The notes under the pieces: model-generated | The model's input: only the letters and a program-made list of their open reading frames with translations | Database searches by the model: none | What the model was told of the DNA's origin: nothing | Assembly: GCF_021134715.1 (NCBI RefSeq) | Contig: NC_060028.1 | Span: forward strand, 6,346,501 to 6,410,500 | Source: Daphnia pulex | Lineage: Eukaryota > Arthropoda > Branchiopoda > Diplostraca > Daphniidae | Reading direction: 5' to 3' | Length of the DNA stretch: 64,000 bases | Shown: positions 33,518-44,850 of the stretch, in pieces | How positions within the stretch are numbered: the first letter of the stretch is position 1 | How the letters are laid out: each line of letters opens with the position of its first letter | Position numbers and translations under genes: made by a program

Positions 33518-36400
33518 TCAACCAAAATGTGTGGCCGAAAAGCCTTCATTTACATCATTGTTATTTTCTTCTTTATTTATGGGAATGTCACCGACACGTT
33601 CAGGAGTCAAAGAATTTATCTCTGCGTCTAGATGAAAGAAAAAATTAGTAGAGGAAATAGCAAGTATGTAAACATGAATACCGACTTACTTTGCTGCTGG
33701 GGTTTGGTATATTGAGTAATCCGTGATTTAGGTGTATACGAGGAAACCATTGCCTCTTCTGTTTGTGGAAATCTGTTGGGTGAGTGACTGATTCGTCCGC
33801 TACGAGTGACATGCACTCTCGTAGATGGGCTTTCAGATATGTTGATGTGCGGGTGAATTCTTAGTTCCTCAGTTTGACCATATCTATCGGGGGAACGAAT
33901 TGGTCGCCCACTACGAGTAGTACATTGTGCCGATGGGGAAAATTGTATCTTGGGAATTCCAAGGAATTGGCTGGGTGGCAGAACTTTTTCCCTAAAATAA
34001 TAATAATTTTGCTGTTACAACTGAAATTGCAAAGGAAAAGAATTGCAATAGGCTACCTCTTAGCTAAAGATGTTGGAACAAGAGGATGATCCAATATAAC
34101 ATCTATTTTTAAAAAATCCAATATCCATTTTAATCTTTTAATTTCATAATAGTTAAAAACTAATAAGCTTACTTGTAGAATGACTTCTTGGTCGAGGACT
34201 ATCCGTGTGACATGGGGACTGATGAGGCGAAGAAAAGAATGTATGATTTTCAGACTTGTGCTTCATTCTTCTGATCAGTTTGGAGTAAACCGGGGTTTCA
34301 GCTTGTATTCCACTATCGTGTAGAATTCCAAAATTAATTAAGATTTATGCATAAGGATTTAGAGAAACTAATTTATCCCTGAAAAGGATTTTTACCTAGG
34401 AGCAGAAAATTCTTCATCTCTTATTTTCTCAATAGCTGACTGACCCATTTGGCACGGTTTGTCGGTAAGGTTTAAAGCTGAAGCTGAAGCAACTTCTCTG
34501 GGATTCAAAAGCGATGACTGGTCAGCGTAAGAAACAAAATCATCCGTTTTCAACGAACTGCAAATGTTAACAATAATGTTCCATTAATTTGACCAATGGA
34601 AGAATAAATAAGTTTACTTTGATTCCATATGTTTTTTCCTCAGAGAGGCAATATGAGACCTGATCCCAGACGATTTAACTTCTACTTCGCCAATATTTTT
34701 CTTCTTTTCAGTTTTCTTTCTTGGTTTCTTTGTTTTCTTCAATTGGAAATGGACAGTTTCTTGGCGGGTCCAACCATCTCTATGAAGACAATCTAATTCG
34801 GTAAATTTGTTTTCAACATCGGTTACCTGGGAACACAAAATTCTTTAAAACTGACTTTGAAGACTGAATAGAAATTTTTTCAAATGAAATACCTGTAGCA
34901 AAATCATCTCCCAAAAGCCTTCCAAATCAGTTTTCGTAATTTTCTTCTCGTCACTGTTGTTCTCAAATTGAAGTATCAGGCCAGCGTACTGATGAAACTT
35001 TTCGCGCTGAAGTTGCTGTGTCTGTCCAATAACAGTGAGAACAGCCCCTGTTTCGTCGTCCGGTATAGCGTTGTCTTGTTTGAGCTTGTCGTTCCATAAA
35101 CGACACAATTCATCCAATTGTGTTTTCTTTTCATCTACTTGGGCTCGTAGTTGCCGGGCAATTTCCATGTTTTTACCATGCGTACTCTGCTGAAGTTGGT
35201 CTTCTTCGAGTTCAGCCTTGTTGGGAGACGCTATTTGAACGGTAGGCTCATTGACTTCAGAATTACTCATACTGGTGTCTTCTTTAGTTTGGTGAACTTC
35301 TTGTACTTGTAACTGTTGGGCTACTTCCATGTTGTTCTTGGCATGCAAACTCTGCTGAAGTGGACTTTCTTCGATTTGAGTTTTGCTGGGAGATTCTGTT
35401 CCAGATTCAGTAAATTCCAACGTACTGTTATTGGTGTCTTCGTTATTTCGATGAACTATCGCTAATTCAATTATTTCGTCATGTTCTTCCTCAGTAGAAG
35501 TATCGCTTTTCTCAAGTTTTGATTCAGCGATCTCTTCGGTTACACCTTGATTGTTGCCACGTCTGTTATCCAAAGGTTGCTCGCCATCCGAGTCTTCTGA
35601 ACTGTCGATGTCTGAGCCATCTTCCTGAAAATCAAACAATTGCGGAGCTGACAATTCTTGCGTATTCAATAATCTGCTGAATGGTTTCTGAACTGAAGTC
35701 CTTCGATCGACAGCAATAAATGGATTGTGTGTAGAAAGACGTGAAGAGGAGCTGGCAGCAAAGTCATCAACTAAATTGGTTGGGTGTGATGGGACAGAAA
35801 GTTCAGGAGCCAGTCCTAAAAAATAAAATAAAAATTTGAATAGATTGAATTGAATGACACACTTATAGCTATAGCTATACCTGTTAGAGGGGCACAATTT
35901 TTACACTTCGGACATGGAACTATTTTTGTTTCTGTTGGTTTGGCGACACTTGCTGCTGATCTGATTTTACCTGATGCTTGACTGGATGTCACCTGCTGTT
36001 GGATGGGAGTCACCTTGCCAACACCTGTTCTTGTCACGGTTTTCTTGGCAGGTAGACACTTGACTTGACTAATAGACTGAAGGAGGTGAAGATCATTGTA
36101 AACAATTTTCCCTGGTACAATAAATGGTGGTTTTTTTAAAGATGACTTTGCATTATTGCTTGACTCGTGTATGGGAAATTTTGGATTAGGAATTTCTTTC
36201 GAAGCTGCAGCCTTTGCTCGTGAAACAGGTCTTGAATGAAAAAATTTCTTAAATTTGCTTGCACATGAAATGACCGACTCAACATTCTTTCCGTACTGTT
36301 CCTTCCACTTAGACTTCTTAACCGTTTTCGGCTCATCACCATGTTTTACTGTGCTTCCATATAAAATTTGATCAACACGTGATTTCCGAGGTTCTGCCAT
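33518..36400 (-). CDS. GKAP/DLGAP-family protein, HURP/mars homologue
   Basis: Eight exons join in frame: 36400-35881, 35815-34893, 34826-34618, 34557-34396, 34312-34173, 34102-34057, 33991-33690, 33627-33518; 803 residues. The GKAP domain straddles exons 2-3: KTQLDELCRLWNDKL, REKFHQYAGLILQFEN, TKTDLEGFWEMILLQVTDVE, then NKFTELDCLHRDGW, as in DLGAP proteins. A Lys-rich KKTKKPRKKTEKKK follows. The basic N-terminus (residues 1-100) and low-complexity acidic middle resemble HURP/DLGAP5 and Drosophila mars, microtubule-bundling spindle proteins, rather than synaptic SAPAPs; that placement is inference. The C-terminal exons carry Ser-Pro sites (RSPDRYG, HSPNRF), possible CDK targets. Exon 6 is only 46 bases. 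A TTTCAG acceptor just before the ATG implies an upstream non-coding exon. The alternative start at 36418 is intronic. Confidence 0.88.
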
Positions 36401-38088
36401 AATCTGAAAAAATACCAATAAACAAGTTAGACCTTTCCTTGCACCATAATTAGTTGAGAAATTTTACTTGGGGAAATGCCAAAAAAGTGAAAATTTCAGA
36501 TCATAAAACGAGGGAAAATTGCTAGCTGGAACGAGAAATATATGTGTTTTGAACGATTTCGAGATCAGACCAATTTTCTGTGTAAGGCGTTGCCAGTTCG
36601 ATTTATATTTCTCTATGCTTCGGCTTGTTGATCAGCTGTCAACATCAGCTGACCAGAGCAGTGATCGTGTAGCCAGCAACAGCATGGTGTAAATTGTAAT
36701 ACTAATATACACATGTAATACTAATACACCATGGCAACAGCAAGACGCATGCAATATTTTTTTTTTCATTTTTGGTATATTACACTGAAAGAACTTATAC
36801 AATTTTGCAACATTACATAAATTGAATCAATTGTTTCATAATCTCATCAGTTACACACTCATCTACCCGTCGTTTGATACTTTTAAAATAAAAAAATTAG
36901 TATCTGTATATAAAGATTGATAGCAAGATTACAATCGATTTGTTTCCAATCGAAACAATTTGGAATAATGTCTTCAAGTTGACAAGATGGACATCGCCAT
37001 TTTTTACTACAATGAAAATATCTCGTATTGCCTCAAGGCACGAACAATTAGGGTTTGTCATTGTAATCCATTGTACGAGAGAAAGGGTAAAGAGCGAAAA
37101 AATCTGAAAAGAGAAGTAATGGTAAGAGCTGTCCACTTGGAGATACCTTAGCTTTTTTCATAAACGTAAATAAGGTTGAGATAGGAAGAAAGAAAATCTG
37201 CGCGCCGCTCTCAACCTTTATTACAGGTATCGGGTAATACCATACCTTGAGAGGAGTGGAATATTGGGTCATAGGTAACCCGTCACCTGGCGGCGAAATC
37301 AGTTATTTTCACGTAAATCTGGTTTGCTGCGTTGAAATCGCCCACTAGTGTTTTCACTTTCTATAGGGCGCCCCGTTGGGAGAGTCACCTAGCACGCACA
37401 CGCACCGTTGAAGGGTTGGCCGATTTTCAGTGACAATCTTCACGCTCACTCAACACTTCATCACTCTTCTTCTTCGAGCCAAGACGTATCGTGATTATTA
37501 GGGGGGTTAAAAAACAGTAGACTCGATATTGGTTTCCTATTTTGTTAGCCCATTCTATCTTGGCCTTAGCATCATTCACTGTTTTCTTACCACCTTTCGA
37601 TCGCCAGTAATAAAGAATTCCTTATTTTTGCCAAAGGCTTTTTCAATCGATTTTAAAACTGATCTGTGCTAGGCCATCTTTTTTCAAAAGTAACTTGGAA
37701 CCATTCGTTTCATCGCATATCTCATCTCGCCCTTTAAATCGTGATTAATTGCTGCTGAAAAATCGAAAAAAAAAACTTTTAATTCTACCTGCCCTCTGCA
37801 AACAATTTTATGTCGACAGTGTGAAATCTCAATAGTGAAATAAGGTAAGAATAATCAGTAATCATTACTTTTCATTGGCACATGTTGTACTAACCCGCCA
37901 TCTTTACTTTCCTGTAATCATTATTTGCCCCCTCCCCCTTGAAACTAGGGACTGTAATTATGTGTCATACCTCAAAGTCAATGACATTGATTTGATTGTT
38001 TGTCCTAGAAATAGTCTCGATTGAGATATTAGTAAGTGATTGGGTCACATTCTTATTTTATCTTCTTTTTTATTTCTACAGGATAAAG
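36401..38088. promoter_or_regulatory. Shared upstream region of mars and BicC
   Basis: About 1.7 kb between two divergent start codons. Probable 5' UTR exons lie at both ends: a TTTCAG acceptor precedes the mars ATG, and TTTCTACAG precedes the BicC ATG, with a strong donor AATAAG|GTAAGA at about 37843-37848 that could end the BicC leader exon. No protein-coding signal. ATACTAATACACCATGG near 36720 also occurs near 8477. Confidence 0.45.
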
Positions 38089-41000
38089 ATGATGGAACAC
38101 GTCATGGATTTAGCATCAGAAATATCGGAAAGTTCTTCATTGGTGTCTGAAGATCTGCGAACTTTAGATGGTAGCGTCGATGGTGAACCCCGCGCTGATG
38201 GACTGTACGAAGAACGCTTTCGTGTTGATCGACGCAAATTGGAATCAATGCTTTTAGGTGAGGTTGCTACCCAGTATACACTTGTCGAGAAAACGAACGT
38301 TTTCGACGTTTTTGAACATTAGCCGAAGGGATAAGTAACTTAAAGTCTCCAGAGGTTTTCGTCCCCCACGACCATTTTTTTTTCATCCTGTTAGCCTAGG
38401 GCTGGCTTATCGAGTCAAGGGAATTGCAATCACACAGGACTAGATTCTTTTTTTCGCAAGTTCAACAAAACAAAAGAATGATTGCTGGTCATTCGCCGGT
38501 CGTTACCAGTTTGACCCTTAAGCAAGCATCACCTTTCTTTCTTTTTAAGAGAGATAGGGTGATGTTTTATTTAATGAAAATTGTGAAAAGTTATCTGGAT
38601 TTTGGTTTCAATTTAAGTGTTCTTTCTTATTCTCGTTCTAGTCCCTGCTGAGGGTGGAAGTGAGGCAGCTGCTGAACGATTTTTTCTCAGGGTAAGTTTA
38701 TTAAACAGTAAAAGTTAATGTGTGTGTAACATTGTAATGGCTATTTGACATGTTACAAAAATTGAATTTTCTTTAACGGCCATTCAGTGACCACCGATTA
38801 GTCTGTGTCCTCAAGTCTCTAGAGGGTTAGAGATGAGGGGGTGAACATTTCATTTTCATTGGTCGAAGCCTTAAAAGGGGCTGGATATGTGTTCTCGACT
38901 TTTCGTGTTCTTGGACATTTTGAAATGTGCTCCACTATTCCAATTTCATTACATCGGTGTACACCGTCAGTGAAAGTGCTTCCGAAAATTCTTACATAAT
39001 TTTATTTTGGTTCGGATGGCCATTGTTGTGATTTTTTTTAACATTTTTACTTTGATTATTTCCTACGTTTGTGCGAAGGTCATGCAAGAAACGAGTACTG
39101 TTATCATGTGGCCAGAGAAACTGAAAGTTGGTTCGAAATCCAAACGAGGTTAGTGTAAACTATTTAAAAAAATTTTAAATTCGTGATTACGTCAATTTGA
39201 CAGTAAAAATTGAGTGTTTGAGCTTTTTTAAAAAAATTGTTTATCGGGTTTCTATTTCATGATAAGAATAGTTTAAGACTTAGCATAAATATTCTAATTT
39301 CATTATGTCATTCCAGATCCACATGTTCGAGTGGCCGGGGAGCCAGAATCAGTTCGCGCTGCCAAAGAACGTATCATGGCTGTTCTTGATACTAGGGTAA
39401 AAAATTAACTGAATTTGAAAATGAAAACTGAAGGTTAATGTTTCAATTTCTTTTTCTTGATTTTCCAGCAAAGCAACAGAGTGACTCTAAAAATGGAAGT
39501 GAGCTACACAGACCATTCTCACATTATTGGACGTGGAGGTAATACCATTAGCCGCGTTATGGAAGAAACGCGTTGCCACGTCCATTTTCCAGATTCGAAC
39601 CGCACTAATCAGACTGAAAAGAGCAACTTGGTTACTGTCGCTGGCGAATTGGCTGGCGTCGAGAAAGCTAGAGCTCGCGTTCGAGTAAGACGCACAATTC
39701 CAATGTTTACAATTTTGCATGGTTTTAATTCATTTATTTTCCAATAATAGGATTTGATGCCATTGGTGGTTATGTTCGAATTGCCCATTACGGGTTGCTT
39801 TCAGGCTTTTCCCGATGTGGAATCGCCATTTATTCAAAACTTGCAATCGCGTTACTGCGTTCAAGTTTCTTTTCGTGCTCGTTCTCGTGGACCTCGTCCA
39901 GGTGTGGTCGTTATTAAAGGAAGTGAATCGGACGTTGCTCCTCTCAAGGAAGCCGTTAAAATTCTTGTGGACTACTTTTGTGGAACATTGGCTGTAAGCA
40001 ATATTTCTGAATAATTTGCAATAATTTTTTACTCATTTTGCATCTGTTCTGCAGAATCAAGTGCAAGTTTGCATGACATTGGAGATCTCGCCCCAGCATC
40101 ATGCTGTTGTTCAAGGTGGTAATAAAATGAATTTGCAGCACATCCGTACAGTCACTGGAACTACTATTATGTTTCCTGATCTGACTGATCCGCACATTCC
40201 TCCTCTTCGTAAAAATACCGTTTCAATCAGGGGGTCGCTGGATAGTGTACTTCAAGCTCGTTTGATGCTGATGGTAAAAATTTCATTCTACTACCAATGT
40301 CTTGTTTATTTTACCTAACTCTAAATATCAACAGGGTTCACTTCCCCTTATGTTGACGTTTGATTTACGTGAAGAAGCGGAGCCTGACCCATTGACTGTT
40401 TCAAAGCTGGTCGAAAAGTATGATGTCATTATCTCGATTAAGCCGAAACCCAAACTCTCAGTCAAATCGGTGAACATTCGAGGTTATGAGCGTAATGCTG
40501 GTAGGTTGTGTGAATATCATGTATTGGAAATCGGTTTTTATTGTCTCGTTTCTTTCACTAGGTAACATCTACGAAGCCCGTCGTATGATCTTGGGGTGTT
40601 CAGATGGCGATGAGAAGGTGGTTGCTTCGATTCCAACAGCATACATAGTTACTTCAACAGATCCTTCGTTTAGCTTCCGTAAGCTCAATTAATTTCAAGT
40701 TTTAATTGTTTACTGGTTGCGTTAACAATTTGTGATTGTAATAGGTCATACTGTGATCTCTCTGTCAACTCCAACTATTTACTCCGTTTACCACCAAGGT
40801 GGATTCGGTGGTTACTCGTCACCCACATCTCCAACGTCCGCATGCTCATCAACGTCGCCATTCGGATATCACAATATTCAACCAATGGCTTTGACTAATA
40901 ACTGCTTCCCTCAAGGATTTCCAACTCGACCGCCTCAGGCTTATGGGGTTGTTCCTGGTATTCATCCTGCTGCTGCTCAGTTTCAGCACCGTAATACGCT

Positions 41001-42331
41001 TTCGGCTAAAAATCTGCAAGCCTTCAATGCCTACCAGACTCATTTGTACCCAGACGTGTACACTGACTTTCGACAAGGTATTTATGTCAAGAAATTCTCG
41101 GCTGTTCAGTGGAATAGTTTCTTTTTTCCAAGCAGGCCCTGGATCGAAATCGAGCAGTGGAGTCTCAAGCCCGACTTTTCCGTCTGGCTCCATAAGTCCT
41201 TGTGATTTCCCTTTCGGCCATCAAAATACTATGCTGCATGATTTCACTGGCAAGTTTTTCTTTGTTTCAGGATGTGCTATTAATTAGTGTAATTTATTGT
41301 AAATTGTAAAATTGAATTGTAAAGCAGAACTTCAAAACCGCATGGCATCCCAGATGAACGATGGGTTGGCTAACTGGGAACGAGATCGTCGTGTGACCTC
41401 TTGCCCTGATTATGAGGAAAAACAACTTTTGGCTTTGAATGGTAAATCTATTTTATTTCTTATTCTTGATTTTTTTTTCTTCAAGTATTCTTAGACCATC
41501 CTTCTTAGTCAATTGTACTGTAAACGAAATCTTAATCTGCTTAAAAAATTGTACTGCTTGAAAAGGTTTTGAATGAATGGTAAAACAGTGTTATAATTTT
41601 TCTATTCTTTAAAGCCATGAGACAAACTCCTAATCCATCGCAAGCTCGGGTGCCAACTCCTACTTGGGCTGGTTATGGTTTCAGCAAATCGTCGCGCCAG
41701 ACTTCGACATCCGAAAAGGGATTATTTTGCGATACGCCGGATTCAACTACTTCCATTAAGGTATTGCATATTTTTTTATTTTTAATCAGTCGAAGGCATT
41801 TAGTAATTTTGTAACACAAACAGAATGAGACCCATCAACGCCGTAGTCCGTGGGATGACCCTGTTTCTTCTGTGAAAAACGGACCAGACTTTGGCTTCAG
41901 TAGCAATTTGATTGACTCTGTCTCGTCTTTACCGAAACCCAGCGTTGCTGCTGCTAAAGACCTTTCTACTCTATTGCATTCCATGGGACTCACTAAATAT
42001 ATCGGTAAATTTCTTATATTTTTAAGTTGTAATGATTGGATTTTAAGATGTTGCTTAATGACTAGAACTTTTCGTTGAACACGAAATCGACTTGGAATTG
42101 TTTAAAACTCTGACGGAGAATGAACTTCGTGACCTTGGCATTCACGCCTTTGGCGTGCGCAGACGAATGCTACTCACTATTGCTGGTAAGTTTACACAAT
42201 TATCAGTTTTTGTTTGATGGAATTCTTATTTTGCGCTTGTGTTTGAAGAGCTGAACAAGAAGACCGTATTTTCTGGAAGCGCTGCTCCGGGAGCCGAGCG
42301 TCGTGCTGCCGTAGCATCCAAGGACGTTTAA
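38089..42331 (+). CDS. BicC: Bicaudal-C (KH and SAM domain RNA-binding protein)
   Basis: Sixteen coding exons join in frame to 806 residues: 38089-38257, 38642-38691, 39079-39148, 39317-39396, 39469-39684, 39751-39993, 40055-40273, 40335-40500, 40562-40678, 40745-41077, 41136-41249, 41328-41441, 41615-41760, 41824-42004, 42066-42185, 42249-42331. BicC binds mRNAs and recruits the CCR4-NOT deadenylase, acting in oocyte polarity and in ciliated epithelia. KH-type repeats fill residues ~30-440; one has the full GxxG loop (HIIGRGGNTISRVM, GRGG at 144-147), another VVQGGNK near 295-300, others are degenerate. A Ser/Pro/Tyr-rich linker follows. The SAM domain is at ~725-782 (LLHSMGLTKYIELFVEHEID, TENELRDLGI). 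The intron after 41249 begins GC. Two adjacent ATGs (38089, 38092) could start it. Confidence 0.95.
41250..41327 (+). other. GC-AG intron in BicC
   Basis: The exon ends TTCACTG and the intron starts GCAAGT, ending AAAGCAG. Only this junction keeps the frame (codon G+AA, then LQNRMASQMN). The nearest GT (GGCAA|GTTTTT) would shift frame into a stop. GC donors normally need a strong match elsewhere, as here (CAAGT). Confidence 0.8.
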
Positions 42332-43571
42332 ATTTATTGCAAGTTGAAACTTTTCAGATTGTTTGAATTAAATCCTTATTTTTTCATAGCAGCGGAATCT
42401 CTTCCTTCTTCTGTCCTTCCGATTATTTATTGCTAATAACGGTTTGCCTCTTTGATTTTTTCGATCGATATAAGCACAACGCGTCACTCCCCTCCTATCT
42501 TTTGATATTTGATAATTCCATTTTGTTTGCCATTTCCTCTTTAATCTTTCCCACCATCTACACACTTCTCTTGGTGTGACTTATATATATATTGAAACTT
42601 TTTGATAATATTCTCACACTCTTAATTACAAAAAAAAAATCACCAACGAAAAGAAGAAAAAAAAAATAATAAGTGCACACGTTTGGCTCTACTATGACGA
42701 CTTTTTCACTCACCTCCAAACTTGAATACCTTGATCTTTGTGAACTCACCTCTAGCTTTTTTTCACGCTCATAAATACTCCCAAGTCGTTTTCTATTCAA
42801 CTTAACCCTCTAGATCCCTAAAAATACTTCGATAAGACCAAAAGAATCCTTGACTTCTTTTTTCTGCTCTCCTTTTTTACGCATTGGGCTGTGTTAGAAC
42901 ACTCAATTTTGCACGAATGTTTAAACTAGGCAAAAAGGATTGATTGTAAACTTGTGTGTTATCTCAAGTCGATGGATGATGTATTTTTTTGTCACCTGCC
43001 ACCCATTTTTTGAACTATTATTGCTATTACCTAATTTTTTGCATGTTGTCTTGTTGATTGGCGCCATGACCGATAGCGTGTTATTGGCCTTCCCTTTCTC
43101 ACATGTTGATTTATTTCTACTTTGTACACTTGGTGCGCTCTTCCTTCATAATTTTTTTGCAAGGTAAAAAAAATACAAGCAGTTAAAGCATAAATATTAC
43201 TTTTGAGATTCTATTTGTAGCATCTCCTTGTGGGAATAATTAGGAAATATCAAGGTATTTGTCGTCTTAACTTTTAATAGCTTCAATCAAAAGCACCAAA
43301 ATGATAAATGAGTTTGGCCGGTTTAAAAATGCTGGCTACGCTAATGTAAGTTATGATTGATAAGAACGAAGTGAAGAAAATCCATTTGTGCAATTAGCTG
43401 GTCTATGAAAATTGAAACACATCGATCGAAGCAGTTGGGCTTGGCATTTGGAATAGATCCATTTTCTTCCGCTAGATGATTAGATATGTCAAACAAGGCA
43501 GCAGACGATCTTACTTCGATTACAACTAACTAATAAAAGAGAAGTGATGTAAACACTCCAAAAGAAATAAA
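42332..43571. other. BicC 3' region and C1orf43 upstream region
   Basis: No conserved coding sequence. 42332-42900 is AT-rich and likely the BicC 3' UTR; its end is not resolved. The C1orf43 promoter presumably lies within the last few hundred bases. Short open frames here lack splice and family support. Confidence 0.4.
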
Positions 43572-44431
43572 ATGATTAGTGACTTTTCAGGAGCTACCAT
43601 TGTTATTTTTATTGCATTAGGTTCCCTTGTGTTAGTCTTATTGTTTATCTTTGCCAAAAGACAAATAATGCGATTTACTTTACGATCGAGAAGGGGTCCA
43701 CATGTTCCAATTGGTCATTCCGCACCCAGGGTAAACAGAATATTTTTCCTTTCATATTAAACTTATAATAATGTTCAACTCATTTGTTATAAAGTGGCTT
43801 AGAAAAGAAATTGAACGCAGGCTTGACCTTGTTGGCCGAATCAAACATGAACCAAAACTTGTTTCTGAAGCTAGTTCAGCTGATACTCACAACCCTGAAA
43901 CCCTTTGCCGAATGCAAGCTATGGATGACATAAAGATTTTAGGTGCAGAAATTTTCACTATTTATTTGCATCTTAGTTATTATACATTTTAAATAACTGT
44001 AATTTTGAATTTTGTATGTCTGTAGAAATTCAATTGCAAGCTGCAGATCCCAAAGCAGGGAGAATGCCCAATGAAAATCTCAGACCCTTTTTAATGGCTC
44101 AAATTCCAGGAATATTAAAAGGATGTCATCCCAAAACTATTCACCAACTTTGTGATTTGTATGAGAGAGCACGCTTCTCCCCAGATGGATTCACTTCAAA
44201 CCACCTTGAAACATACAGAGAACTAGTTGCAAGTCTTGTTCGGATGTAATAATTTTTCACATATATTTATATTTTTAAATCATTAATTGCTTGTTGATTA
44301 AATGCATTTCAAATTATGGTTCTAGATCTCAAACCAACAGAGTCAATCAAGGCAATTCTAGCCCCAAAACAGGTATCACTACCAAAATGAAGAAGAAGAA
44401 AGAAACATCAGTTGCTTCTACTAGTCTTTGA
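43572..44431 (+). CDS. C1orf43/NICE-3 family membrane protein
   Basis: Four exons, 43572-43730, 43795-43942, 44026-44245 and 44326-44431, join in frame to 210 residues (the human protein is about 253). Residues ~8-27 form a hydrophobic segment (ATIVIFIALGSLVLVLLFIF) followed by AKRQIMRFTLRSRRGPHVPI, nearly the same as the N-terminus of human C1orf43. The rest matches loosely (LCRMQAMDDIKIL, then YERARFSPDGF and YRELVASL). C1orf43 is a single-pass membrane protein implicated in phagocytosis screens, of unclear mechanism. The C-terminus is shorter than in vertebrates and ends in a Lys-rich, Ser/Thr tail. It converges on EEPD1, whose stop is 420 bases away. Confidence 0.9.
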
Positions 44432-44623
44432 TTATTTGTTTGTAATCATCAGCACTGTCTACATGTCGCGTTGTTTTTTCGACTTGTACGAAAGCTTTTT
44501 ACTTAACACGAAAGCGAAATCAATTCTAAGTTTGCAATACTGTTAGTTAAATGTATCAAGAATGTGACAGGTATATCAGGTTAATGTGAAATTTGTGTCA
44601 TTGAATTAAATCACTTTACGTCA

Positions 44624-44629
44624 AATAAA
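44624..44629 (+). terminator. Poly(A) signal for C1orf43
   Basis: AATAAA about 190 bases after the stop codon, on the coding strand, before the convergent EEPD1 gene. No second candidate is nearer. Confidence 0.5.
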
Positions 44630-44850
44630 TGAACATGAAATGTACTGGAGAAAAATTGCACGCATATACCGTCCAGTTAAGGAAGGCACTTTTTCCCAAT
44701 ATGAGCTAAAAGAAGGGGGAGTATGGGTGGATTTGTCAAAAGCATCATCCCGATGAGTTTAATAAAAAAAAAATAGAGCAAATAATTGAGTGGGCGCCTC
44801 CAACTTCCTTTAAACGTTCAAATAATAAAAAAAAAAACACAATCTAAGGT

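Noticed and set aside
40849..41205. Minus-strand and alternate-frame open reading frames inside BicC exons
   Set aside because: Shadows of the BicC coding frame, which is supported by consistent splice phases over all sixteen exons.
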